Of a stretch of 64,000 nt of DNA, positions 32,805 through 42,130 are shown in pieces (positions within the stretch are counted from its first letter, which is position 1; each line of letters starts with the position of its first letter). Below the pieces are notes generated by a model. That model was not told where the DNA came from. It was given only the letters and a program-made list of their open reading frames with translations, and made no database searches. Location of the stretch: the NCBI RefSeq assembly GCF_013385985.1, contig NZ_JACAOY010000006.1, positions 812,790 to 876,789 of the forward strand, read 5' to 3'. Origin of the DNA: Pseudomonas sp. B6002. Its GTDB lineage: Bacteria; Pseudomonadota; Gammaproteobacteria; Pseudomonadales; Pseudomonadaceae. A program made the translations under genes and the position numbers.

Positions 32805-34400
32805 ATGAAAGAGCAGCCCCGGCAGCGTGCATCCAGCTCCAAACCGGTCGGTATTTCCCGACAGACACACCTTCTGGCGCCCTTGAGTCTGCTGTGCATC
32901 GCCCTGGCGGCGTGTACCGTCGGGCCGGATTTCACCCGACCGGATGTCCCTGCCGGTGCCGACTTCCAACGCGAAAAGCTCACCAGCACCGCCAAGGCCG
33001 ACATCAACACCGGCGGCGCTGCCCAGCGGCTGGTGGCCGGCATGGATATTCCCGGCCAATGGTGGACGCTGTTCCGTTCGCCCACGCTCAACACCTTGAT
33101 AGAAGAAGCCCTGCGCGCCAACCCGGATGTGAGCGCGGCCCAAGCGGCGTTGCGCCAGGCTAACGAACAGGTCTACGCCGACCAGGCATCGCTGTTCCCC
33201 TCCGTCACCGCAAATGCCTCGAAAACCCGCGAGAAAGTCTCCGGCGTCACGGCGGGCTTGCCAGAATCGCCCATCCTGACGGTCAGTTCTGCGTCACTAA
33301 ACGTGTCCTACGCCCCGGACGTATTCGGTGGCACTCGCCGGCAAATAGAAGGTACGACGGCGCAAGCCGAGTACGAGCGTTTCCAGTTGGAGGCGACCTA
33401 CCTGACGTTGACCGCAAACGTGGTCAACACCGCGATCAGCCTGGCCTCTCTACGCGATCAAGTCGCCGCCACCGAAGAAATCATCCGGCTGCAAGGCGGC
33501 CAGCTCGATCTATTGCAGGCGCAGCGGCGACTCGGCGCCATCGGTGACAGCGACGTGCTGACCCAGCAGACCGCCCTGGCCCAAACCCGTGCGACGCTGC
33601 CGCCCTTGCAGAAGCAACTGGCACAAACCCGCAACCAGTTGATGGCTTATCTGGGGCGGTTTCCGAACCAGGACCGTGGCGAGGCGTTCAACCTGGCGTC
33701 CCTGCGCTTGCCGGAAGAACTGCCGGTTAGCCTGCCCTCGGCCATCGTCGGCCAGCGGCCGGATGTGCGCTCTGCCGAAGCGCAACTGCATCAAGCCAGC
33801 GCCAACATCGGCGTAGCGGTGGCCAACCAGTTGCCCCAGTTCAGCATTACCGGGTCCATAGGGTCGACCGTGGCCAGCGGGACCAAACTGTTTTCTGCCG
33901 GCTCCGGTGTATGGAGCCTGGCCGGCGCCATCGCCCAGCCGATCTTCGACGCGGGCAAGCTGGAGCACCAGAAGCGCGCGGCCGTGGCCGCCTATGACGA
34001 GTCGGCAGCACGCTATCGCGGCACGGTGATCACGGCATTCCAGGACGTGGCCAACTCACTGCGCGCACTCGACGCCGACGCCGACGCGCTCAACCAGCAA
34101 GTGGTGGCCGAACGGTCAGCGCAAGCCAACCTCGATCTGGTGCAAGCCCAGTTCAAGCTCGGCGCCGTGGCTTACATCAACCTGCTCAACGCCCAGCAGA
34201 CCTACCAGAACACCGTGCTGGCTCGGGTCAAGGCCCAGGCTGCGCGCTACAGCGATACCACGGCGCTGTTCCAGGCCCTGGGCGGCGGCTGGTGGAACCG
34301 CACCGACGTGGACCCCGCCACGGCCGGCAAACCGGACCGTTTCGGCCTGCCCTCGTGGCAAGAAATCATGCCGGCCAAGAACGCGGCGCGACTGAACTGA
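32805..34400 (+). CDS. Outer-membrane efflux lipoprotein (OprM/NodT type)
   Basis: A 531-residue outer-membrane channel of a tripartite pump. A lipoprotein signal peptide has the lipobox LAAC (Cys about 37), followed by TVGPDFTRPDVP, the usual start of NodT-family proteins. Two repeated OEP domains contain the characteristic AQRRLGAIGDSDVLTQQTAL and AQFKLGAVAYINLLNAQQTY. It would form the trimeric duct joined to the periplasmic adaptor and RND pump encoded just downstream (26 bp and 10 bp gaps). The channel gene is first in the operon, whereas most Pseudomonas mex operons place it last. Confidence 0.93.
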   Translation: MKEQPRQRASSSKPVGISRQTHLLAPLSLLCIALAACTVGPDFTRPDVPAGADFQREKLTSTAKADINTGGAAQRLVAGMDIPGQWWTLFRSPTLNTLIEEALRANPDVSAAQAALRQANEQVYADQASLFPSVTANASKTREKVSGVTAGLPESPILTVSSASLNVSYAPDVFGGTRRQIEGTTAQAEYERFQLEATYLTLTANVVNTAISLASLRDQVAATEEIIRLQGGQLDLLQAQRRLGAIGDSDVLTQQTALAQTRATLPPLQKQLAQTRNQLMAYLGRFPNQDRGEAFNLASLRLPEELPVSLPSAIVGQRPDVRSAEAQLHQASANIGVAVANQLPQFSITGSIGSTVASGTKLFSAGSGVWSLAGAIAQPIFDAGKLEHQKRAAVAAYDESAARYRGTVITAFQDVANSLRALDADADALNQQVVAERSAQANLDLVQAQFKLGAVAYINLLNAQQTYQNTVLARVKAQAARYSDTTALFQALGGGWWNRTDVDPATAGKPDRFGLPSWQEIMPAKNAARLN

Positions 34401-34425
34401 ATCATTGAAACAGTGAGAACCTTCC

Positions 34426-35613
34426 ATGGCTGACGTCAACACCGCCCCTGCCCTGCCCCACGAACCGGGCGCGCCGCGCAAGCGCCGCTTGTGGCGGCCG
34501 ATGCTGCTGATGATCCTGGTGGTGCTGGTGATTGTCGCGATCATTGCCGGGGTAAAGTACGTGCAGATTTCGGCGCTGATCGCCCAGTCAAAAGTGCCGT
34601 TACCCGCCGCCGTTGTGACCGCTCTGCACGTGCCGTTAGAAGAGTGGCAGCCCAACGTCTCTGCCGTGGGCTCGATGAAAGCGGTACGCGGTGTGGACGT
34701 GACCACCGAAGTCGGCGGCATCGTGCGTACCCTCGGCTTCAAGCCCGGGCAGGAAGTGGCCGCCCAGGCATTGCTGGTGCAGCTAAATGCGGACTCGGAC
34801 ATTGCCCAGCTGCATTCCCTTGAAGCCACCGCCGACCTGGCCGTGATCGTGCTCAAGCGTGACAAGGCCCAACTGGCGGTCAACGCCATCTCCCAGGCCC
34901 AGGTCGACACCGACACCGCCGACTTGAAAGCCAAGCTCGCCGCCGCCGAACAACAACGGGCGCTGGTGGAGAAAAAATCCATCCGCGCACCCTTTGCCGG
35001 CCGCATCGGCATTACGGCAGTCAACCCCGGCCAGTACCTCAACCCCGGCGACAAGATCGCCACGTTGCAGACGTTCGATCCCATCTACATCGACTTCAGC
35101 GTGCCCCAGACCCAACTGGAAGCCATCGCCATCGGCCAAGCCGTGTCGGTGACGGCCGACGGGCTGTCCAACCAGACGTTCAGCGGCCGCGTCAGCACCA
35201 TCGACACCCAGTTCGACGCCACCACACGCAACGTCACCGTAGAAGCCACCGTCGACAACCCCAAGCAACGCCTGGTGCCTGGGATGTTCGCCCGCGCCGT
35301 GGTGAACGCGGGTAGCCCGCAGCGCTACCTCACCGTGCCGCAAACCTCGGTCACCTATAACCCTTACGGCACCACCGTGTTCATCGCCACGTCGAGCAAG
35401 AACGACAAAGGTGAAGAGGTGCTCACGGCGCAACAGACCTTTATCAAGACCGGGCCGACCCGGGGCGATCAGGTGGCGATTCTGTCGGGCGTGATGGAAG
35501 GCGACCTGTTGATCACCAGCGGCCAGATGAAGCTTAAAAATGGCTCGCCGGTGAAGATCGATAACAACGCCGCACCGTTGAACGACCCCGCGCCGACTCC
35601 GCAAGAACACTAA
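34426..35613 (+). CDS. RND efflux periplasmic adaptor (membrane fusion protein)
   Basis: A 395-residue HlyD/AcrA-family adaptor. It is anchored by an N-terminal membrane helix at about 24-44 (LLMILVVLVIVAIIAG), not by lipidation. The split lipoyl domain (VGGIVRTLGFKPGQEV ... KKSIRAPFAGRIGITAVNPG), a short alpha-hairpin and the beta-barrel domain (IYIDFSVPQTQLEAIAIGQA) follow. It bridges the inner-membrane pump and the outer-membrane channel. The AQVDTDTADLKAKLAAAEQQ segment is the coiled-coil hairpin, short compared with AcrA, as in the MexH/MexP-like group. Confidence 0.93.
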   Translation: MADVNTAPALPHEPGAPRKRRLWRPMLLMILVVLVIVAIIAGVKYVQISALIAQSKVPLPAAVVTALHVPLEEWQPNVSAVGSMKAVRGVDVTTEVGGIVRTLGFKPGQEVAAQALLVQLNADSDIAQLHSLEATADLAVIVLKRDKAQLAVNAISQAQVDTDTADLKAKLAAAEQQRALVEKKSIRAPFAGRIGITAVNPGQYLNPGDKIATLQTFDPIYIDFSVPQTQLEAIAIGQAVSVTADGLSNQTFSGRVSTIDTQFDATTRNVTVEATVDNPKQRLVPGMFARAVVNAGSPQRYLTVPQTSVTYNPYGTTVFIATSSKNDKGEEVLTAQQTFIKTGPTRGDQVAILSGVMEGDLLITSGQMKLKNGSPVKIDNNAAPLNDPAPTPQEH

Positions 35614-35622
35614 GGGTGTCCC

Positions 35623-38600
35623 ATGAAGCTTACCGATACCTTTATACATCGACCGGTCTGGGCGATTGTCGTCTCGCTGTTCATCCTGATCCTGGGGCTG
35701 CGCTCGATCTTCGAGCTACCGGTGAACCAGTGGCCGCGCACTGAAAACACCGTGGTCACCATCACCACCGCGTATTACGGTGCGGACGCGTCCACGGTCG
35801 CCGGCTTTATCACCCAACCGCTGGAATCGGCCATCGCCCAGGCCCAGGGCATTGATTATCTGTCGTCCACCAGTATCACCGGGGTCTCGACCATCACCGC
35901 CACCCTGCGACTGAACTACGAGGCCAGCAAGGCGCTCACCGAGATCAACACCCAGGTCAACTCGGTCAAGAACCAGTTGCCGGCCCAGTCCCAGGAACCG
36001 GTGCTCACCGTCGCCGTCGGGCAAACCACTGACGCCATGTACCTCGGCTTCTACAGCGACACCCTGCCCACCAATAACATCACCGACTACCTGGTGCGGG
36101 TGGTCAAGCCCAAGTTGGATTCCTTGCAAGGCGTGCAAACCGCCGAAATCCTCGGTGGGCGCCAGTTCGCCCTGCGCGCCTGGCTTGACCCGAACAAGCT
36201 GGCCGCGCACAACGTGTCGGCACAAGACGTCTCCACCGCCCTGGCCAACAACAACTACCTGTCGGCCGTCGGCTCCACCCGTGGGCAAACCGTCACGGTT
36301 GACCTCACCGCCGGCACCGATTTGCACACCGTGGATGAGTTCAAGCGCCTGGTCATCAAGCAGAAAGGCGACGCCCTGGTGTACCTGGAAGACGTCGCCA
36401 CCGTCACCCTCGGCGCCGAAAGCTACGACAGCAGCGTGGCGTTTTCCGGCAAGCGCTCGGTGTTTATCGGCATCAAGGCCGCGCCGAGCGCCAACATTCT
36501 CACCGTGGCGCAAAGCGTGCGCGAGGCCTTCCCGGAGCTGCAATCCCAACTGCCCAGCGGCGTGCGCGGCGAGATCGTGTATGACTCCACGGCCTTCATC
36601 AACACCTCTATCTATGAAGTGGTGAAAACCCTGGTCGAAGCCATGATCATCGTCTCGGTGGTCATCTACCTGTTTCTCGGCTCGTTCCGCGCGGTCATCG
36701 TGCCGTTGGTGGCGATTCCGCTGTCGCTGGTCGGCACCTTTTTTGTCATGTACCTGCTGGGGTATTCCATCAACCTGTTGACCCTGCTCGCCCTGGTGCT
36801 GGCCATCGGGCTGGTGGTGGATGACGCCATCATCGTGGTGGAGAACGTCGACCGGCATATCAAGGAAGAAGGCAAGAGCGTGCTGGAAGCGGCGCTGACG
36901 GCGGCGCGAGAACTGGGTGGGCCGATCCTGGCGATGACGGTGGTGCTGGTCGCCGCCTATGTACCCATCGGCTTGCGCAGTGGCCTGACGGGTGCGCTGT
37001 TCAAGGAGTTCTGCTTTTCGCTGGCCGGCGCGGTGACGGTCTCGGCCGTGGTTGCGTTGACGTTGTCGCCGATGATGACGTCCAGGCTGTTCAAGCCCGG
37101 GCAGGAAGAAGGCCGCTTCGCCCGCCGCCTCGACGGGTATTTCGACTGGCTGCGCAAGCGTTATCACCGCATCCTGTCGGGCGGCCTGGATATCTGGCCG
37201 GTGCTGGTGACCTTTGGTTTTGTACTGTTCCTGCTGGTGGCCGCCAGTGGCATGACCGCCAAGAGCGAACTGTCGCCTACCGAAGACCAGGGCCTGGTGT
37301 TCATGCAGATCAAAGGCCCGCCAACCGCCTCGCCGCAGCAGATGGAGCGCATTGCCGACCAGGCGTTCCTGATTGCCAACAAAGAGCCTGAATACGCGCA
37401 AATGTTCCAACTGACCGGGTTGCCGATTCTCAACCAAGGCCTTGGCGGCGTGCTGCTCAAGACTTGGGACGACCGCACGCGCTCCCAGGCTCAACTGATC
37501 CTCGAACTGCAGCAAAAATGGAACCAGGTGCCGGGCGCAACCATTGCGGCGTTCCCGCTGCCGTCACTGCCGGGTGCTCAAGGTTTGCCTGTGCAATTCG
37601 TGATCACCACCACCGACTCGATCGAGAACCTCAACGAAGTGGCCCAGGCGGTGGTGGCCGAGGCGCAGAAACAACAGCTGTTCTACTTCTCCGACATGGA
37701 CCTGAAACTGGACAAACCCCAGGCGCGCCTGGTGGTCGACCGTGAAAAAATCGCCGCCCTGGGCATGACCCAGGCCGACGTCGGTGCCGCGTTATCCGCC
37801 GCCTTGGGTGGCAACTACGTGAACTACTTCTCCACTGCCGGGCGCTCGTACAAAGTGATTCCCCAGGTGCTGCAATTCAACCGCCTGAACCCGGAGCAGA
37901 TCCTCGATTACTACATCCGCACGCCGTCGGGCAGCATGATCCCGGCGCGCACCGTGGCGCATATCGAAACCTCCACGCAGCCGGAGTCGATCAACCACTT
38001 CCAGCAGCTCAATTCGGCAACGCTTTCGGGCGTGAGTGGCGTGGCCCAGGGCGAACTGTTGGCGAAGCTCAACACCATCCTGAAAAACGTCGCACCCTCG
38101 GGCTACACCTCTGACTTTTCCGGCGAGTCGCGCCAGTTCATCCAGGAATCGGGCGGGTTTGTCGGGCTGCTGCTGTTCTCGATCCTGATCGTCTACCTGG
38201 CCCTGGCCTTCCAGTTCGAAAGCTTCCGCGACCCGGTGGTTATCCTGTTTTCGGTGCCCCCTGCCCTGTTTGGCGCGCTGGCCTTTATCACCATGGGCTA
38301 CGCCTCAATCAACGTGTACACCCAGGTGGGCCTGGTGACGTTGTTGGGCTTGATCACCAAGCACGGCATTTTGATCGTGCAATTTGCCAACGAATTGCAA
38401 CGCGCCGGACGCAGCAAGCGCGAGGCCATCGAAGAGGCTGCAGCGGTTCGGCTGCGGCCTATTTTGATGACCACGGCGGCAATGGTGCTGGGCGTGGTGC
38501 CGCTGGTGTGGGCCTCCGGCGCCGGCGCTGCGGGGCGGCACGACATGGGCCTGGTGATCTTCAGCGGGTTGTCGATCGGTACCCTGCTGACGCTGTTCAT

Positions 38601-38679
38601 GGTGCCGGCGATGTATATGTTCATTGGTGCGACGCACCATCAGGAAGCAGAGCAACCGGAGCCGGAATACCAGGTGTGA
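35623..38679 (+). CDS. RND multidrug efflux pump, inner-membrane transporter
   Basis: A 1018-residue HAE-1-like RND transporter with 12 membrane helices and two large periplasmic loops. Helix 4 keeps the proton-relay aspartates (LAIGLVVDDAIIVVENVDRH) and helix 10 the Lys (LLGLITKHGILIVQFANELQ). The sequence begins MKLTDTFIHRPVWAIVVSLF, a normal start. The closest Pseudomonas type is the MexQ/MexW-like group rather than MexB, judged by eye only. With the two upstream genes it makes a full proton-driven efflux system; substrates are not predictable. No repressor gene adjoins the operon; the AraC gene at 39328 is a possible regulator. Confidence 0.94.
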   Translation: MKLTDTFIHRPVWAIVVSLFILILGLRSIFELPVNQWPRTENTVVTITTAYYGADASTVAGFITQPLESAIAQAQGIDYLSSTSITGVSTITATLRLNYEASKALTEINTQVNSVKNQLPAQSQEPVLTVAVGQTTDAMYLGFYSDTLPTNNITDYLVRVVKPKLDSLQGVQTAEILGGRQFALRAWLDPNKLAAHNVSAQDVSTALANNNYLSAVGSTRGQTVTVDLTAGTDLHTVDEFKRLVIKQKGDALVYLEDVATVTLGAESYDSSVAFSGKRSVFIGIKAAPSANILTVAQSVREAFPELQSQLPSGVRGEIVYDSTAFINTSIYEVVKTLVEAMIIVSVVIYLFLGSFRAVIVPLVAIPLSLVGTFFVMYLLGYSINLLTLLALVLAIGLVVDDAIIVVENVDRHIKEEGKSVLEAALTAARELGGPILAMTVVLVAAYVPIGLRSGLTGALFKEFCFSLAGAVTVSAVVALTLSPMMTSRLFKPGQEEGRFARRLDGYFDWLRKRYHRILSGGLDIWPVLVTFGFVLFLLVAASGMTAKSELSPTEDQGLVFMQIKGPPTASPQQMERIADQAFLIANKEPEYAQMFQLTGLPILNQGLGGVLLKTWDDRTRSQAQLILELQQKWNQVPGATIAAFPLPSLPGAQGLPVQFVITTTDSIENLNEVAQAVVAEAQKQQLFYFSDMDLKLDKPQARLVVDREKIAALGMTQADVGAALSAALGGNYVNYFSTAGRSYKVIPQVLQFNRLNPEQILDYYIRTPSGSMIPARTVAHIETSTQPESINHFQQLNSATLSGVSGVAQGELLAKLNTILKNVAPSGYTSDFSGESRQFIQESGGFVGLLLFSILIVYLALAFQFESFRDPVVILFSVPPALFGALAFITMGYASINVYTQVGLVTLLGLITKHGILIVQFANELQRAGRSKREAIEEAAAVRLRPILMTTAAMVLGVVPLVWASGAGAAGRHDMGLVIFSGLSIGTLLTLFMVPAMYMFIGATHHQEAEQPEPEYQV

Positions 38680-38782
38680 GGTTGATTGAGCACTTCAGCA
38701 CAATCATCGAGCGCTTCAGCACAGCCCTCCATTCGGGGGCTGCCTAGAATCGACGCTCACCTCCCACCTGGACACCTCCCGG

Positions 38783-39322
38783 ATGAAACTCAACGCCTTA
38801 TTGCCCGCACTCACCATCGCCCTGTCAGCCAGCAGCCACGCCGCCAGCTTCAGCCTCAGCAGCCCGGACATCGCCGATCAGCGCCCGCTGACGAAGCAGC
38901 AAGAATTCAGTGGCTTCGGTTGCAACGGTGACAACATTTCCCCGGCGCTCGCCTGGAGCAACGCACCCCAGGGCACTAAAAGCTACGCAATCACCGTCTA
39001 TGACCCTGACGCCCCCACCGGCAGCGGCTGGTGGCACTGGACGCTGGTCAACCTCCCGGTTTCGGTAAACAGCCTGCCGCGCAATGCCGGCACGCACCTT
39101 CCAGCCGGCGCCGTCGAAGGCCGTACGGATTACGGCAAGCCTGGTTTTGGTGGTGCGTGCCCGCCCGTGGGTGACAAACCCCATCGTTATCAATTCACGG
39201 TATGGGCGTTGAAAGTCGATAAGCTGCCGATCGACAATCAGGCCAGCGGTGCCCTGGTGGGCTACATGCTCAACGCCAACAGCCTGGCCAAGGCCACCCT
39301 CACGTCGCCCTACGGACGCTAG
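38783..39322 (+). CDS. YbhB/YbcL-family (PEBP-like) exported protein
   Basis: A 179-residue protein with a signal peptide (MKLNALLPALTIALSASSHA, cleavage near HA-AS) and the bacterial phosphatidylethanolamine-binding-protein fold. FGCNGDNISPALAWSNAP, AITVYDPDAPTGSGWWHWTLVNL and GACPPVGDKPHRYQFTVWAL carry the conserved ligand-pocket residues (DPDAP and GxxPP...HRY). The cellular role of these proteins is unclear. It is followed after 5 bp by an AraC-type regulator, so the two are likely co-transcribed. Confidence 0.9.
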   Translation: MKLNALLPALTIALSASSHAASFSLSSPDIADQRPLTKQQEFSGFGCNGDNISPALAWSNAPQGTKSYAITVYDPDAPTGSGWWHWTLVNLPVSVNSLPRNAGTHLPAGAVEGRTDYGKPGFGGACPPVGDKPHRYQFTVWALKVDKLPIDNQASGALVGYMLNANSLAKATLTSPYGR

Positions 39323-39327
39323 CCACG

Positions 39328-40149
39328 ATGGATGCACACGACGCCCTGCAGCACCGCGAAAACATCATCGAAAGCTGTGTGATTCAGGCCCGGCAACTTC
39401 ACACCTTACGGCGGGTTCCGATCTTTATGACGGCGTTGTGTCGTGTGCGACAAGGGCAAAAGCGCTTGCAGTGGGATGATCGGGAAATGCTCGCAGGCCC
39501 ACAGCATCTGGTACTGATGCCGGCTGGACGTGAGCTGGGCGTGTCGAACTTCCCGGGGGCACAGGGTCACTACATCGCGGATGTAGTGTCGTTTCCGGTG
39601 TCGGTGTTGCGTCAGTTCATGGCCCGCTACGGCGAACAATTCGCCCGCTCCGTGCCGGGGCATATGAATACCGAGTTGTGTGTGCGCCTGGATAAACAGA
39701 CCCGGCAAGCCTGGGATCAACTGTTGATTGCACTGAATTCGGGCGCGCCCGCCGCGTTGTGCACGCACTATGGCGAAGCGGTCCTGCTGTGCCTGTGCTT
39801 GTCCGGCCAGGCGGGCCCGTTGTTAATGGGGCGTAATGATCCGCTGTCCGAGCGCGTGCAGCGGCTGATGATGAGCAATTTGTCCAAGGACTGGACGATT
39901 GCTGCCGCGGCCCATCAGTTGAATATGGGGGAGTCCACGCTGCGCCGCCAGTTGGCCAACGAAGATGCGAGTTTTCGCTCGATCCTCGAAAATGTGCGGC
40001 TGGCAGCGGCGTTGCAGCGCCTGCAGACCTCCAGCGACCCGATTGGCGAGATCGCCAGCGCCTGTGGCTACGCCTCGCCTTCACGCTTTGCCGTGCGGTT
40101 CAAAACCCACTACGGGCTCTCGCCAAGGGCACTGCGCGCCGCGATTTGA
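39328..40149 (+). CDS. AraC-family transcriptional regulator
   Basis: A 273-residue regulator with a divergent N-terminal sensor domain and a C-terminal pair of helix-turn-helix motifs: WTIAAAAHQLNMGESTLRRQL and DPIGEIASACGYASPSRFAVRFKTHYGLSPRALR. The helper domain keeps the family's final PxxxR pattern. It lies 5 bp after the PEBP-family gene and probably controls it or the neighbouring efflux operon; nothing in the sequence identifies the effector. Confidence 0.9.
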   Translation: MDAHDALQHRENIIESCVIQARQLHTLRRVPIFMTALCRVRQGQKRLQWDDREMLAGPQHLVLMPAGRELGVSNFPGAQGHYIADVVSFPVSVLRQFMARYGEQFARSVPGHMNTELCVRLDKQTRQAWDQLLIALNSGAPAALCTHYGEAVLLCLCLSGQAGPLLMGRNDPLSERVQRLMMSNLSKDWTIAAAAHQLNMGESTLRRQLANEDASFRSILENVRLAAALQRLQTSSDPIGEIASACGYASPSRFAVRFKTHYGLSPRALRAAI

Positions 40150-40315
40150 CGGCGTTTCGTCTTGTCCATCGACTAACTGTGAACCCTGGATCCATGTGTT
40201 TGGCACATGCCTCATGCTCAAACGTCATAATCCCTTGTTCACCTGCATGGTAATCTCGCGCCACCACGAATAGACATTGATCGTCACAAGACGATGACCA
40301 GAGCCAGGAAACAAC

Positions 40316-41185
40316 ATGCCGAAAATCTCTCACTCAGCACTGCGCCGTAATTTCCGTGAACTGCTTGCAAAGCCGATCTGCGTAGAAACCGCCTCCGTTT
40401 TCGACCCCATGTCCGCCCGTATCGCGGCCGACCTGGGCTTTGAAGTCGGTATCCTCGGCGGTTCGGTAGCATCGTTGCAGGTACTGGCGGCACCCGATTT
40501 TGCGCTGATCACCCTGAGTGAGTTCGTCGAGCAAGCCACGCGGATCGGCCGTGTGGCCCAACTGCCGTTCATTGCCGACGCCGATCACGGCTACGGTAAC
40601 GCGCTGAACGTGATGCGCACCGTCGAAGAGCTCGAACGTGCCGGCGTCGCCGCGCTGACCATCGAAGACACCCTGCTGCCCGCGCAATTCGGGCGCAAAT
40701 CCACCGACCTGATCTCCATCGATGAAGGCATCGGCAAGGTCAAGGCCGCGCTGGAAGCCCGCGTCGACCCGGCGCTGTCCATCATCGCGCGTACCAATGC
40801 CGGCGTGCTGCCGACCGAAGATGTCATCGAACGTACCAAGGCCTACGAAAAAGCCGGCGCCGACGGGATCTGCATGGTCGGCGTCAAAGACTTCGATCAC
40901 CTGGAGCAGATTGCACAGAACCTCACGGTGCCGTTGATGCTGGTGACCTACGCCAACCCCAAGCTCAACGACAGCGAGCGCCTGGCCAAGCTGGGCGTGC
41001 GCATTGTGGTGGCCGGCCACGGCGCCTACTTTGCCTCGATCAAAGCCACCTACGACAGCCTGCGTGCCCAGCGCAACATCACGTCCAGCACGTCGAACCT
41101 CAGCGCTACCGAACTGACCCACACCTACACGCTGCCTGAAAGCTACGTGGCATGGGCCGAAGAATTCATGGATGTGAAAGAGTAA
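40316..41185 (+). CDS. Oxaloacetate decarboxylase, isocitrate lyase/PEP mutase superfamily
   Basis: A 289-residue barrel protein closely resembling Pseudomonas PA4872, a characterised oxaloacetate decarboxylase of the PEPM/ICL superfamily. Shared blocks by eye: [19 protein letters not shown]-like start (here [20 protein letters not shown]), [58 protein letters not shown] and the metal-binding Asp/Glu residues within them. It would convert oxaloacetate to pyruvate and CO2 with Mg2+. AGGAAACAAC precedes the start. A strong hairpin terminator follows. The product fits functionally with the mqo and fumC genes 7 kb away, which make oxaloacetate. Confidence 0.9.
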   Translation: MPKISHSALRRNFRELLAKPICVETASVFDPMSARIAADLGFEVGILGGSVASLQVLAAPDFALITLSEFVEQATRIGRVAQLPFIADADHGYGNALNVMRTVEELERAGVAALTIEDTLLPAQFGRKSTDLISIDEGIGKVKAALEARVDPALSIIARTNAGVLPTEDVIERTKAYEKAGADGICMVGVKDFDHLEQIAQNLTVPLMLVTYANPKLNDSERLAKLGVRIVVAGHGAYFASIKATYDSLRAQRNITSSTSNLSATELTHTYTLPESYVAWAEEFMDVKE

Positions 41186-41190
41186 CAACC

Positions 41191-41232
41191 CGCCCCCGGC
41201 AACGCGCTCATCTGCCGGGGGCGTCTTGCTTT
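41191..41232. terminator. Bidirectional intrinsic terminator
   Basis: CGCCCCCGGCA (41191-41201) and TGCCGGGGGCG (41213-41223) form an 11-bp perfect stem around an 11-nt loop, followed by TCTTGCTTT. It lies between the oxaloacetate decarboxylase stop and the convergent dehydrogenase stop. Confidence 0.8.
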
Positions 41233-42094
41233 ACCGGGTAAACAACTGGGCCACGCTCGTAATGTTCGACTGGCCCAGCCCTTCGATGATGCCGTGCTGG
41301 AACACACTGCGCGCCGCCGCAATGGTCGGCGCGTCGTCGACAGAACCCGCCGCGTCGATGGCGTAGCCGAAGTCCTTCTCCATCAGTTCCACCGGGAACC
41401 TGGGTGCGTTGTCACCCGCCAGCATCAACCCGACCATCTGCCGCGCCGCCGCGCTCGACACCGGGGTGCCGCCGATCACTTCAAACACGCGCTGCGCGTC
41501 GGCGCCGGCACGCTGGAGAATGCCCATCAGCTCCGCCAACACGGCCACCTGCACACCGAGCAAGGCATTGGTGCCCAGCTTGGTCAGTGCACCGGCGCCG
41601 AGCGGGCCGACCAGGTGCAGGGACGAACCCAGCACATTCAACAGCGGCCGGGTACGTTCAAAGGTTTCGGCGTCGCCACCCAACAAGTAGACCAACTGCG
41701 CTGACTCGGCCTGTGGCCGCGAGCCCGAGACCGGCGCCTCCAGCAACGACACGCCATAGTGAGCCGCCTCGTGACCCAGCTCACGCACCCAGTTGGGCGA
41801 CAGCGTCGAGCTTTCAATCGCCACCGAACCCTTGGCCATCCCGGCCAGGGCGCCTTTTACCGGATCGAGCCAGACCTGACGTGAAGCGCCGTCATCACGC
41901 ACCATCGAGAACACGAACTCGGCACCTTTCACCGCGTCCTTCGGGCTGCTGCCAAGCTTGGCGCCCTTGGCCACCAGCTCGGCGGCGGCCTCGGGCTCAC
42001 GGTTCCACACGGTCACCTGGTGGCCGGCGTTGAGCAGGTTCAGCGCCATGCGCGAACCCATCGCGCCGATGCCTAGAAATGCAATATCTGACAT
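41231..42094 (-). CDS. NAD(P)-dependent beta-hydroxyacid dehydrogenase
   Basis: A 287-residue protein of the 3-hydroxyisobutyrate dehydrogenase/6PGDH family. The N-terminal cofactor motif is FLGIGAMGSRMALNLL, followed by VWNREPEAA. The substrate loop LEAPVSGSRPQAESAQLVYL and the catalytic Lys motif GALTKLGTNALLGVQ are intact. The succinic-semialdehyde or glyoxylate reductase subgroup has the same architecture, so an aldehyde acid may be the real substrate. It is the last gene of a leftward set with SDR, aldehyde dehydrogenase and DJ-1 family genes; the gap to the SDR gene is 36 bp. Confidence 0.9.
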   Translation of the reverse strand: MSDIAFLGIGAMGSRMALNLLNAGHQVTVWNREPEAAAELVAKGAKLGSSPKDAVKGAEFVFSMVRDDGASRQVWLDPVKGALAGMAKGSVAIESSTLSPNWVRELGHEAAHYGVSLLEAPVSGSRPQAESAQLVYLLGGDAETFERTRPLLNVLGSSLHLVGPLGAGALTKLGTNALLGVQVAVLAELMGILQRAGADAQRVFEVIGGTPVSSAAARQMVGLMLAGDNAPRFPVELMEKDFGYAIDAAGSVDDAPTIAAARSVFQHGIIEGLGQSNITSVAQLFTR

Positions 42095-42130
42095 GGGTAA
42101 AGCCTCATCAGGAATAGGAACGTGCGTGCG

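Noticed and set aside
35716-37515. A 599-codon reverse-strand open frame opposite the RND pump.
   Set aside because: Low-complexity His/Gln/Arg/Asp composition and no ribosome-binding site; it is a shadow of the RND gene.
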